Below, piece after piece: positions 1-6,672 of a DNA stretch of 18,025 bases; the first letter of the stretch is position 1; each line of letters begins with the position of its first letter. The DNA lies in the NCBI GenBank assembly GCA_937908275.1, contig CALERA010000454.1:1-18025 (forward strand), written 5' to 3'. A model generated the notes under the pieces. That model ran no database searches, had not been told where the DNA came from, and worked only from the letters and a program-made list of their open reading frames with translations. This DNA is from an uncultured Desulfarculaceae bacterium (lineage in GTDB: Bacteria; Desulfobacterota; Desulfarculia; Desulfarculales; Desulfarculaceae). The position numbers and the translations under genes are program-made.

Positions 1-25
1 GTTCAGACGTGTGCTCTTCCGATCT
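1..25 (+). other. Illumina adapter remnant at contig end
   Basis: The first 25 bases (GTTCAGACGT...TCCGATCT) match the 3' part of the Illumina TruSeq read-2 adapter, as I know that sequence. This is sequencing residue, not genomic DNA. Native sequence starts at base 26, inside a leftward gene that is cut here. Any reading frame using these bases is artefactual. Confidence 0.96.
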
Positions 26-879
26 GGCCGGGCCAAATGCTCGATCTTTTCGCCCAGGACCTCGATCCCGTCCAGGCTGGTGTCGCGCCCCTGACGGCTG
101 GCGGCCAGGGCCAGGTAGCGAATCTGGGCCGAGTCCTGGCCCAACAGGCGCGCGCCCACCAGGTCGGCCGAGAGCGCGTCCCAGGAGGCCACCAACAGGT
201 TGGCCCGGTGCATGACGCCATCGAAGCTGGGTCCCATCTCGGCGGTGTAGAGGCCGTCCTGCACGGTGAGCAGGCGGGGGAAGGGATCGGCCAGGTGGGA
301 GATCCAGGCGTGCAGGTCGCGCTCGGGATCGGCGCTGTGGCAGCGCTTGCGCGAGTTGACGTCGATCATGCCTTTCAGGTTCTTGATCCCCAGGCTGACG
401 ATGGTCTGGGCGTGGGTCTTCATCACCGGCAGGCTGATCACCACGTCGCTGTCCAGGATGTCCACGTTGAACGACAGCTTCATGCCATCACCCAGGTCCA
501 CCTCGCGGAAGGGCCGGGCGAAGGCGTCCACGGTCTTGACCCCGTAGCGCCGGCCCAGTTCGGCGTAGCCCAGGCTCTCGAAGGCGTGCTGGGCGGTCTC
601 GCGGTCGTTGGCCTTGCCCAGGACCATGCCCTCGCCAATGCTGATGTCGCGCACCCCGCGCTCGGCCAGGAGGGTCACCACGTCCTGCACCACCCGGCTG
701 GTGGTGATGACGCCGTACTTGGGGAACTCGGCCAGGCGGGTCCAGAAGACGATGTTGGGCTTCAGGAAAACCTTGTCGCCCGGGGCGATGGCATCCAGGC
801 CGCCGCAGAGCTCCAGGGCTTGGCGCACCGACTCCAGGGGCTTTTCATACTTGACCAGGGAAACCTTGTGCTGGCTCAT
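26..879 (-). CDS. DUF362 domain-containing protein, C-terminus missing
   Basis: A leftward reading frame of 284 visible codons starts at ATG 879-877 and runs off the contig end, where the adapter replaces its 3' part. The start is supported by AGGGAG about 7 bases upstream. The protein has the DUF362 pattern: K40-P-N near the N-terminus, an IGEG segment near residues 81-84, and a central DVVISLPVMKTH stretch (K154, H156) followed by IKNLKGM (K166, N167). DUF362 proteins are usually iron-sulfur associated and poorly characterised, and some carry a C-terminal ferredoxin domain, which would lie in the lost part. The gene starts 29 bases after the phosphotransferase stop, so it is probably the last visible gene of the acyl-CoA operon. 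Its reaction is unknown. Confidence 0.85.
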
Positions 880-908
880 GTCCCGACTCCCTGCCGAGGT
901 TGGCGGCG

Positions 909-1976
909 CTACAGCGCCGATTTTTCGCTCACCCGCCCGGCCTGGGCCAAGAGCGCCTTGACCATGGCCGGCAATTGCGCGAAGCGCGGGTCCTGGGTTT
1001 GTCCGAGGTGAAAGCGATAATAAATCTGTTGCACGATAACCACCAGCCGGAAAAGACCGAAGCAGTAGTAGAAGTCCATCTGGTCCATCACCCGGCCGGT
1101 GATTTGCGCGTAGTGCTCCACGGCCTGGGCCCGGGTCAGGCTGCCGGGGCGGATGGTGGGCATGGCCGAGATGTGGCGCAACTCGGGCGGGTCGTCGGCC
1201 TGGACCCAATAGGCCAGGGTGCAGGCCAGGTCCATCAGGGGGTCGCCCAGGGTGGCCATCTCCCAGTCCAGGACGCCGATGATCTTCAGCGGGTCGGCCG
1301 GGTCCAGCACCACGTTGTCCAGCTTGAAGTCGTTGTGGATGATGGCCGGGCGGGCGCTCTCCGGCGGCATCTTGGCCGCCAGCCAGGCCATGACGTCCTC
1401 GCCGTCGGGCACGTTGTCGGTGCGGGCGTTGCGGTAACGCAGGCTCCAGCCCTCCACCTGGCGGCGCACGTAGCCTTCCGGCTTGCCCAGGTCGGCCAGG
1501 CCGGCGGCCTGGTGGTCCACCCCGTGCAGCTCGGCCATCACCTCCACCAGGCGGCGGGTGAGCCGGCCCATCTGCTCCGGCCCCAGGTCCAGGCCCGGGG
1601 GCAGGTCCTTGCGCACGATGATGCCGGTGATGCGCTCCATGACGTAGAACTGGCAGCCCATCAACGACTCATCGGTGCAGAAGGCCAGGGCCCGGGAGCA
1701 GTAGGGGAAATGCGGCCGCAGGGCGGTGAGCACCCGGAACTCGCGGCCCATGTCGTGGGCGCTCTTGGCCTTGGTGCCGTGGGGCGGCCGGCGCAGGACC
1801 AGCTCGCGCTCCCCCACCCGCACGAAATAGGTGAGGTTGGAGAAGCCCGAGGGGAACTGGCGGATGGTCATGGGGCCTTCGAGCCCCGGGATGTGTCCCT
1901 TGAGGTAGGCCTCCACCCGGTCCAGGTCCAGGCCTTCGCCGGGTCTGATCTCGGTGGCCGCGTCGATGAGGCTCAT
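909..1976 (-). CDS. APH-fold phosphotransferase, ACAD10/11-type kinase domain
   Basis: This 355-residue protein has the aminoglycoside phosphotransferase (APH) kinase fold in the subgroup linked to acyl-CoA dehydrogenases. The ELVLRRPP segment (58-65) and SAHDMGREFRVL (72-83) are typical of the FadE36/ACAD10/ACAD11 kinase group. The catalytic loop is IIHNDFKLDN (212-221), giving H214, D216 and metal-binding N221. The metal-binding DWE motif is at D237. Characterised relatives (LvaA in Pseudomonas levulinate catabolism and the kinase half of ACAD10/11) phosphorylate the hydroxyl of 4-hydroxyacyl-CoA. The same chemistry here is an inference from family and context. The start ATG overlaps the TetR stop as ATGA (1976-1973), implying coupled translation. 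It is expected to be cytosolic, with no signal peptide or membrane segment. Confidence 0.88.
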   Translation of the reverse strand: MSLIDAATEIRPGEGLDLDRVEAYLKGHIPGLEGPMTIRQFPSGFSNLTYFVRVGERELVLRRPPHGTKAKSAHDMGREFRVLTALRPHFPYCSRALAFCTDESLMGCQFYVMERITGIIVRKDLPPGLDLGPEQMGRLTRRLVEVMAELHGVDHQAAGLADLGKPEGYVRRQVEGWSLRYRNARTDNVPDGEDVMAWLAAKMPPESARPAIIHNDFKLDNVVLDPADPLKIIGVLDWEMATLGDPLMDLACTLAYWVQADDPPELRHISAMPTIRPGSLTRAQAVEHYAQITGRVMDQMDFYYCFGLFRLVVIVQQIYYRFHLGQTQDPRFAQLPAMVKALLAQAGRVSEKSAL

Positions 1977-2689
1977 AGCGTGATTTCTCCCGAGGCGTCC
2001 GCGCCCCCGCCGCTCAGGCAGAAGGACAGCGCCATTTGCACCACGAAGTCCGCGTAGCGGTCCACGCCGACCCGGCGGCCGGCGTATTTCCAGCGCTTGA
2101 GATACCAGTCCTGGAGCATGGCCTTGATCATGGCCGCGGCCAGGTGGCGGTCCAGCGGGGCGAAGACCCCGGCCGCCTGGCCCTGGGCGATGATCTCCGA
2201 CAGCACTCCCTCGGTGTACAGCTCGCTCTGCTTGGCCTTTTCCTTCTCCTCCTCGCCCAGGTGGCGGGCCTCCATGTAGGAGAAGAAGAACCAGGCTTGC
2301 AGGGCCTCGCTGAGATAGACATGGGTGCGGATGGCCGCCGTCAGCCGGGCCACCGGGTCGTCGATGCCCTCAATGCCCCGCTCCAGCACCCGGCGGGTCA
2401 GGCGGCGGCCGGTGGCCTGGATCATCTCCAGCAGTTCCTCCTTGCTGGAGAAGTAGTCGTAGAGCGCGCCCATGGACAGTCCGCTGGCCAGGCTCAGGTC
2501 GCGCATGCTCATGGCCTGGAAGCCCTTCTGGTTGCTGACCGCCAGGGTGGCCGCGAGGATCAGCTCCAGGTTCCTGACCGCGGTGTGCTCCTTCTTGGTC
2601 TTGATGGACTCGCGGTGGCCTTCGAGCATCTCGCGGCAGATGTCGCCGGGCGACAGGCTCTCCCGCCGGCTGAACTGGGCGAAGGTCAT
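1973..2689 (-). CDS. TetR/AcrR-family transcriptional regulator
   Basis: A 238-residue one-component regulator. The N-terminal helix-turn-helix spans roughly residues 40-90: MSMRDLSLASGLSMGALYDY (60-79) is the HTH core, followed by the usual FSSKEELL. The C-terminal two thirds is a variable helical ligand domain. About 35 residues precede the HTH, somewhat longer than usual; an internal start is possible, but ATG 2689 sits in the ATGA overlap with the dehydrogenase stop. It is translated between the acyl-CoA dehydrogenase and the phosphotransferase genes, so an acyl-CoA ligand and control of this operon are the natural inference. The palindrome at 4691-4729 in front of the operon is the best candidate binding site. 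Confidence 0.9.
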   Translation of the reverse strand: MTFAQFSRRESLSPGDICREMLEGHRESIKTKKEHTAVRNLELILAATLAVSNQKGFQAMSMRDLSLASGLSMGALYDYFSSKEELLEMIQATGRRLTRRVLERGIEGIDDPVARLTAAIRTHVYLSEALQAWFFFSYMEARHLGEEEKEKAKQSELYTEGVLSEIIAQGQAAGVFAPLDRHLAAAMIKAMLQDWYLKRWKYAGRRVGVDRYADFVVQMALSFCLSGGGADASGEITL

Positions 2690-3894
2690 CGCACTCCGTG
2701 CTCCGCCGCGTACTCCTTGAGGATGCGCTTGGCCACCGAGACCTTGTGCACCTCGTCCACGCCGTCGTAGATGCGCGCGGCGCGCTCGGCCCGGTAGAAG
2801 AAGGCGATCAGGGTGTCGTCGGTCATGCCCAGGCCGCCGTAGATTTGCAAGGCCCGGTCCACCACCCGCTGCATCACCCCGGCGGTGTAGTACTTGATCA
2901 GCGAGATGTCCTGGCGGGCCTCCTTGGCCCCCTGGGTCTCGATGCGCCAGGCGCAGTTGAGCACCAGCAGGCGGGCGGCCCGCACCTCGGCCGCACTCTC
3001 GGCGATCCAGGCCTGCACGATCTGCTGCTCGGCCAGGCGTTGCTTGGGATTGGCGGCCCGGGTCAGGGCGCGCTCGCACATCAGCTCCATGGCCCGGTTG
3101 CAGATGCCGATCCAGCGCATGCAGTGGTGGATGCGTCCGGGTCCCAGGCGCTCCTGGGCGATGACGAAGCCGTGGCCCTCGGGACCCAGCAGGTTGGCCT
3201 GGGGCGTCCGGCAGGATTGGTAGATGATCTCGGCGTGGCTGTGCCAGCCCGAGCCGGCGTGGCCCATGACCTGGATGTTGCGCACCAGGTTGAAGCCCGG
3301 GGTGTCGGTGGGCACGATGATCATGGAGGCCCGCAGGTGGGGCGGGGCCTCGGGGTTGGTCACCGCCATGACGATGGCGAACTGCGCGCCGTCGGCCGAG
3401 GAGGTGTACCACTTGTGGCCGTTGATGACGTAGTCGTCGCCGTCCTTGACCGCGGTGGTGTCCAGCATGGTGGGGTTGGAGCCAGGCTGGTCGGGCTCGG
3501 TCATGGAGAAGCAGGAGCGGATTTCGCCCCTGACCAGGGGGTCCAGGAACTGCTTCTTCTGCTCCGGGGTGCCGTACTTCATCAGGATCTCGATGTTGCC
3601 GGCGTCCGGGGCCTGGCAGCCGAAGACGTAGACCCCGGTGGGGGTGCGGGCCAGGGCCTCGCAGACCAGGCCGTACTCCACCAGGTCCAGGCCCATGCCG
3701 CCGTGGTCCTTGGCGTGCAGGGGGGCCCAAAGCTCCATCTGCTTGACCATCTTGCGCTTCTCTTCCAGCACCGGCTCCAGGTCCGCCCATTCGCCGTGCA
3801 GGAAGTCGTGCTCCAGCGGGACCAGCTCCTTGTCCACGAACTCGTTGATGAGCTCCAGGATGGTCTGCATCTTTTCGGAAATGGCGAAATCCAT
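2686..3894 (-). CDS. Acyl-CoA dehydrogenase, ACAD10/11-like
   Basis: A FAD-dependent acyl-CoA dehydrogenase of 402 residues, full length for the family. It has the N-terminal helical domain, the flavin signature SMTEPDQPGSNPT (about 130-142), the central beta domain with KWYTSSADGAQF (about 161-172), and the C-terminal helical domain with YGGLGMTDDT (about 352-361) and RIYDGVDEVHK (374-384). Asp377 occupies the place of the catalytic Glu of medium-chain enzymes (YEG), as in the ACAD10/11 group. ATG 3894 is chosen over GTG 3903 because AAGGGG lies 8-9 bases upstream of the ATG but abuts the GTG. The stop overlaps the TetR start as ATGA. With the kinase gene two positions downstream it reconstitutes the two-domain ACAD10/11 arrangement. 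Electrons would go to ETF, encoded divergently nearby. The exact substrate is not readable from sequence. Confidence 0.92.
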   Translation of the reverse strand: MDFAISEKMQTILELINEFVDKELVPLEHDFLHGEWADLEPVLEEKRKMVKQMELWAPLHAKDHGGMGLDLVEYGLVCEALARTPTGVYVFGCQAPDAGNIEILMKYGTPEQKKQFLDPLVRGEIRSCFSMTEPDQPGSNPTMLDTTAVKDGDDYVINGHKWYTSSADGAQFAIVMAVTNPEAPPHLRASMIIVPTDTPGFNLVRNIQVMGHAGSGWHSHAEIIYQSCRTPQANLLGPEGHGFVIAQERLGPGRIHHCMRWIGICNRAMELMCERALTRAANPKQRLAEQQIVQAWIAESAAEVRAARLLVLNCAWRIETQGAKEARQDISLIKYYTAGVMQRVVDRALQIYGGLGMTDDTLIAFFYRAERAARIYDGVDEVHKVSVAKRILKEYAAEHGVR

Positions 3895-3921
3895 GGTGGT
3901 CACCCCTTTGAGGCGTAGGTT

Positions 3922-4620
3922 TCAGCGATAGGTCACCAGGCCCGGCTCCCCGGCCAGCTCCAGGTGGGCGGTGCAGTTGAACAGGGACAGGCTCAGGCGC
4001 TGGTCGTCGTAGAAGAAGCTGGACAGCGAGGCGTTCTTGATCACCCAGGTCAGGCGCAGGGCGCGCTCGTCGCCCAGCTCCAGGGCCAGGCGCAGCACCG
4101 CCGCGATGGGACCGCCGGAGGTGAAGATCACCACGTTGCGGCCCCGGCCGTTCTCGGCCCGCACCCGGGCCAGGGCGCGGTCGATGCGGCCCAGGAAGGC
4201 GCGCCAGGTTTCGGGCACCAGGTCATCGTGGCGGCCGCTGATCCAGCGCAGCATGGCCGCCTCGTAGATGAGCTGGAAGCTCTTGCGGTCGCGGAACATG
4301 TTCTGGGCCACCGCGTCCAACTCCGGGGCCTCCTGGCGCATCACCGGCAGCAGGGCCTTGATGATGGGACCGGAGTCGTACTCGTTGAATTCCGGCAGGT
4401 CTTGCAGGGGCGGCGGCGCATCCAGGCCGGCCAGGGCGGTGCGGGCGGTGTCGAGCTGGCGCGAGAGGCGGCCGCAGTAGGCCGCGTCCAGCGTCAGGCC
4501 CAGGGCGCGCAGATGTTGCCCGGTGATCCGGGCCTGGCGGAAGCCCAGCTCCGAGAGCCGGTCGTAATTGTCCTGGCCAAACGAGGCCTGGCCATGGCGC
4601 ACCAGATGCAACACGCTCAC
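3922..4620 (-). CDS. Histidine phosphatase (PGAM-like) family protein
   Basis: A 232-residue protein of the histidine phosphatase superfamily. The N-terminal LHLVRHGQ gives R8, H9 (phospho-acceptor) and G10. R54 in RLSRQLDTARTAL is the second phosphate-pocket arginine. The LPEFNEYDSG segment (75-84) holds the likely acid residue. The position of the second conserved histidine, normally in a SHGG motif, reads FTSGGP, so Ser168 stands there. GTG 4620 is chosen as start because it is just upstream of the RHG strand, with GGGAG about 11 bases before it; GTG 4614 is an alternative, and longer in-frame starts would add low-complexity sequence. It is the first gene of the leftward operon, 27 bases before the dehydrogenase start. 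Such proteins often accompany ACAD/phosphotransferase genes; the substrate is unknown. Confidence 0.82.
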   Translation of the reverse strand: MSVLHLVRHGQASFGQDNYDRLSELGFRQARITGQHLRALGLTLDAAYCGRLSRQLDTARTALAGLDAPPPLQDLPEFNEYDSGPIIKALLPVMRQEAPELDAVAQNMFRDRKSFQLIYEAAMLRWISGRHDDLVPETWRAFLGRIDRALARVRAENGRGRNVVIFTSGGPIAAVLRLALELGDERALRLTWVIKNASLSSFFYDDQRLSLSLFNCTAHLELAGEPGLVTYR

Positions 4621-4666
4621 GAGACTTGTCGCTCCCGGGGCAATGCCCGCTGTCAGGGTATGGCTA

Positions 4667-4695
4667 ATCTTGCCCGGGTCCGGGGGACAAGGCAA
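4667..4695 (-). promoter_or_regulatory. Possible promoter of the phosphatase-ACAD-TetR-APH operon
   Basis: On the minus strand a TTGCCT (4695-4690) is followed after 17 bases by CAAGAT (4672-4667), a weak sigma-70-like pair about 47 bases upstream of the GTG start. The -35 overlaps the left arm of the palindrome. The -10 is poor, so this is only a placement hypothesis. Confidence 0.25.
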
Positions 4696-4729
4696 GAAAA
4701 AACTAGCGAGCGTTCGTTTTTTATTTGCC
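4691..4729. promoter_or_regulatory. Large imperfect palindrome, candidate TetR operator
   Basis: In the 172-base gap between the divergent operons, outer arms GGCAA (4691-4695) and TTGCC (4725-4729) enclose inner arms AAAAAAC (4697-4703) and GTTTTTT (4716-4722). The centre has partial symmetry: 10 of 13 positions match in each 26-base half-site pair. The outer arms coincide with -35-like elements of both divergent promoters, so a bound dimer would occupy both. The TetR protein encoded in the leftward operon is the obvious candidate; binding is inferred, not shown. Confidence 0.45.
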
Positions 4730-4754
4730 GGGGGACGGCCCCCTGGCGTAAGCT
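4725..4754 (+). promoter_or_regulatory. Possible etfBA promoter
   Basis: TTGCCG (4725-4730), an 18-base spacer and TAAGCT (4749-4754) form a weak sigma-70-like promoter that would start transcription near 4761, about 32 bases before the etfB GTG. The -35 coincides with the right outer arm of the palindrome. Confidence 0.35.
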
Positions 4755-4792
4755 CTCCCCAGCGGCTAAACCTCAACCTTCCATGGTGGCGC

Positions 4793-5563
4793 GTGCGCAT
4801 CCTGGTCTGTTGCAAGCAAGTGGACGAGCCCGAGAGCCTGCTCCTGGACGAGCAGGGCCGGCCCTATCCCAACGCCCCGGCCCGGCGCAAGCTGGCCGAG
4901 TGGGACGCCCGCGCCCTGGAAGAGGCCCTGGTGCTCAAGGAGACCCGGCCCGGGGTGGAGGTCTGGGCGGTGACGGTCGGCCCGGCCGAGGCTGACGCGG
5001 TGCTGCAACGCGCCTTGGGCATGGGCGCGGACCAGGCCGCGCATATTCTGGCAGCGGATGATCCTCCCTTGCGGCCGGCGACCATCGCGGCCTGGCTGGC
5101 GGAGTTCGCCCGCGAACGAGGCTTTGACCTGATCCTGTGCGGGGTGATGTCCGAGGACAGCTTGCAGGGTCTGGTGGGGCTGATGCTGGCCGAGTTGTTG
5201 GGCCTGGCCTGCGCCACCGGGGTCGTCGGCCTGGCGCTGGTCCCGGACCAGGCCGGTCTGCGGGTGGAGCGGGAGATGGAGGGCGGCCGCCGCCAGGCAA
5301 TGACCCTGCCCCTGTCGGCCCTGGTCACGGTGGGCTCCAGCCCCCGCCAGCCCCGTTATCCCAGCCTCTCCAACCTGCTGCGGGCCAAGAAGGCCCCCCG
5401 CCTGCTGATCGAGGCTGAAACCCTGGCCCCGGCCCCGGTCCGGGAGGAGCGCCTGGGCCTGTCCCTGCCCCAGCGCCAGCGGGCCGGCCTGCGCCTGGTC
5501 GGCAGCCCGGCGGAGAAGGCGGCCCAGTTGCGGGACATCCTGCGGGAGCGCTCGCTGCTATGA
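4793..5563 (+). CDS. etfB: Electron transfer flavoprotein beta subunit
   Basis: This 256-residue protein matches ETF beta in length and layout. It starts RILVCCKQVDEP, the usual first strand. WDARALEEALVLKE (37-50) matches the conserved N..D..A.EEA segment, and MGAD is at 77-80. The nucleotide-binding loop GVMSEDSLQGLVG (117-129) is present, and the C-terminal ETF-beta signature runs from VEREMEGG (158-165) to PRYPSLSNLLRAKK (187-200). The loop differs from the common GKQAID..QVG form. Start GTG 4793 is chosen from the first conserved strand; no convincing Shine-Dalgarno precedes it, and the ATG at 4783 is out of frame. The stop overlaps etfA as ATGA. With EtfA it forms a soluble FAD heterodimer that takes electrons from acyl-CoA dehydrogenases; the ACAD across the divergent promoter is the likely donor. 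Confidence 0.9.
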   Translation: MRILVCCKQVDEPESLLLDEQGRPYPNAPARRKLAEWDARALEEALVLKETRPGVEVWAVTVGPAEADAVLQRALGMGADQAAHILAADDPPLRPATIAAWLAEFARERGFDLILCGVMSEDSLQGLVGLMLAELLGLACATGVVGLALVPDQAGLRVEREMEGGRRQAMTLPLSALVTVGSSPRQPRYPSLSNLLRAKKAPRLLIEAETLAPAPVREERLGLSLPQRQRAGLRLVGSPAEKAAQLRDILRERSLL

Positions 5564-6552
5564 GCCCTGCACCGGTCGGAATCCCCCCAAACGGCCGGGT
5601 GGTGGCGGTGCTGGAGCACGGCCCCGAGGGCCTGGCCGCCGTCAGCCTGGAGCTGGCGGCCGCGGCCAAGCGTCTAGCTGAGTGGTTGGGCCTGGAGGCC
5701 CGCCTGGTGCTGCTGGGCGACCAACCCGAGGTCTTGGCCCGCCAGGCGGCCAGGGCCAGCGGCCTGCCGGTCATGGCCCTGCGAGCGCCCTGCCTGGCGG
5801 GCTTTTCCGGTGAGGCCTATCGCCAGGTTTTGGCCGGCCTGCTGCCGGCCTGGGACGCGGCGGTGGTGATGGCCGGCCACACCACCAGCGGCCTGGACTG
5901 GCTGCCCGGCCTAGCCGCCCGCCTGGGCGCGGCCTGCGTCAGCGGGGTGGAGGGGATGCGCCTGGGCGACGGCCGGCCGGTTTTCAGCCGCGTCACCCTG
6001 CACGGCAAGCTGGTGGAGGAGGTCGCGCCCCGGGCCTGGCCGCTCTGCCTGACCCTGCAGCCCGGGGCCCTGGCCGCCTGGGTGACTCCCGCCGACTCGC
6101 CCGGCGCGGTGGAGGTCAGCGAAGTGGCCCCGCCGGACTGCCGGAGCCAGGTCCAGGACCTGCCCGGCGAGGCGGGCGCGGACGCGGCCCTGGGCCAGGC
6201 CACGGTGGTGCTGGCCGCCGGCTTGGGGATGGGCGGGCCGGAGAAACTGGAGGTGTTGCGCCGCCTGGCCGCGCGGTTGCCCAACGCGGCCCTGGCCGGC
6301 TCGCGGCCGGTATGCGACCTGGGCTGGCTGCCCTATCGCCAGCAGGTGGGCCTGACCGGGGCCACGGTGGCCCCCCGGCTCTACATCGCCTGCGGCATCT
6401 CCGGGGCGCGGCAGCACACCGTGGGCATGCAGGGCGCGGGCTTCATCGTGGCCATCTCCCATGACCCCCAGGCCGCCATCTTCAACCTGGCCGACGTCTG
6501 CCTGGTGGAGGAATTGCCCGCCTTCCTGCAAACCTTCCTGGACTTGATTTAA
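5560..6552 (+). CDS. etfA: Electron transfer flavoprotein alpha subunit
   Basis: A 330-residue ETF alpha subunit. The N-terminal domain (about 12-185) resembles the beta-subunit fold. The C-terminal FAD domain carries AGSRPVCDLGWLP (246-258, R249), QQVGLTG (261-267) and GISGARQHTVGM (279-290, H286), close to the canonical GASR..D.GW.P, QVGQTG and GISGA.QH..GM. The glycine-rich loop usually reading GGRG is AGLGMGG (220-226), so the usual arginine is Leu. The C-terminus DPQAAIFNLADVCLVEEL is standard. ATG 5560 overlaps the etfB stop (ATGA), implying coupled 1:1 synthesis. No clear terminator follows; the next 120 bases are AT-rich and contain the PAS gene promoter. A bifurcating versus simple ETF role cannot be decided from the motifs seen. 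Confidence 0.92.
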   Translation: MSPAPVGIPPNGRVVAVLEHGPEGLAAVSLELAAAAKRLAEWLGLEARLVLLGDQPEVLARQAARASGLPVMALRAPCLAGFSGEAYRQVLAGLLPAWDAAVVMAGHTTSGLDWLPGLAARLGAACVSGVEGMRLGDGRPVFSRVTLHGKLVEEVAPRAWPLCLTLQPGALAAWVTPADSPGAVEVSEVAPPDCRSQVQDLPGEAGADAALGQATVVLAAGLGMGGPEKLEVLRRLAARLPNAALAGSRPVCDLGWLPYRQQVGLTGATVAPRLYIACGISGARQHTVGMQGAGFIVAISHDPQAAIFNLADVCLVEELPAFLQTFLDLI

Positions 6553-6627
6553 TTCATACTTTTCTTGCGACATTCATCCTGGCTTTCCGAATCATAATTA
6601 AACATACTATTAAGCTAGCAGAACGCG

Positions 6628-6636
6628 TGCTACAAT
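6628..6636 (+). promoter_or_regulatory. Extended -10 promoter of the PAS gene
   Basis: TGCTACAAT is a full extended -10 (TGn plus TACAAT) in a locally AT-rich stretch. No good -35 lies at normal spacing (TATTAA at 6608-6613), as is usual for extended -10 promoters. The predicted start is near 6643, about 30 bases before the TTG codon. Confidence 0.5.
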
Positions 6637-6650
6637 TGATTTCATCAATT
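6634..6650. promoter_or_regulatory. Perfect 7-bp palindrome over the PAS gene -10/start site
   Basis: AATTGAT (6634-6640), TTC, ATCAATT (6644-6650). It contains TTGAT and ATCAA half-sites like FNR/CRP-family boxes but with a 3-base rather than 4-base spacer. It overlaps the -10 and the expected start site, a typical repressor position. Confidence 0.4.
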
Positions 6651-6672
6651 ATTTCAGCACGGAGACGCGGTT

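Noticed and set aside
9..221. Short open frames crossing the left end on both strands.
   Set aside because: They use adapter bases and overlap the DUF362 gene in other frames.
3892..3903. GTG 3903 as the dehydrogenase start.
   Set aside because: The purine-rich ribosome site directly touches this GTG and is ideally spaced for ATG 3894.
2698..3918. A 406-codon open frame antisense to the acyl-CoA dehydrogenase.
   Set aside because: Shadow frame with no motif, opposite a full-length conserved enzyme.
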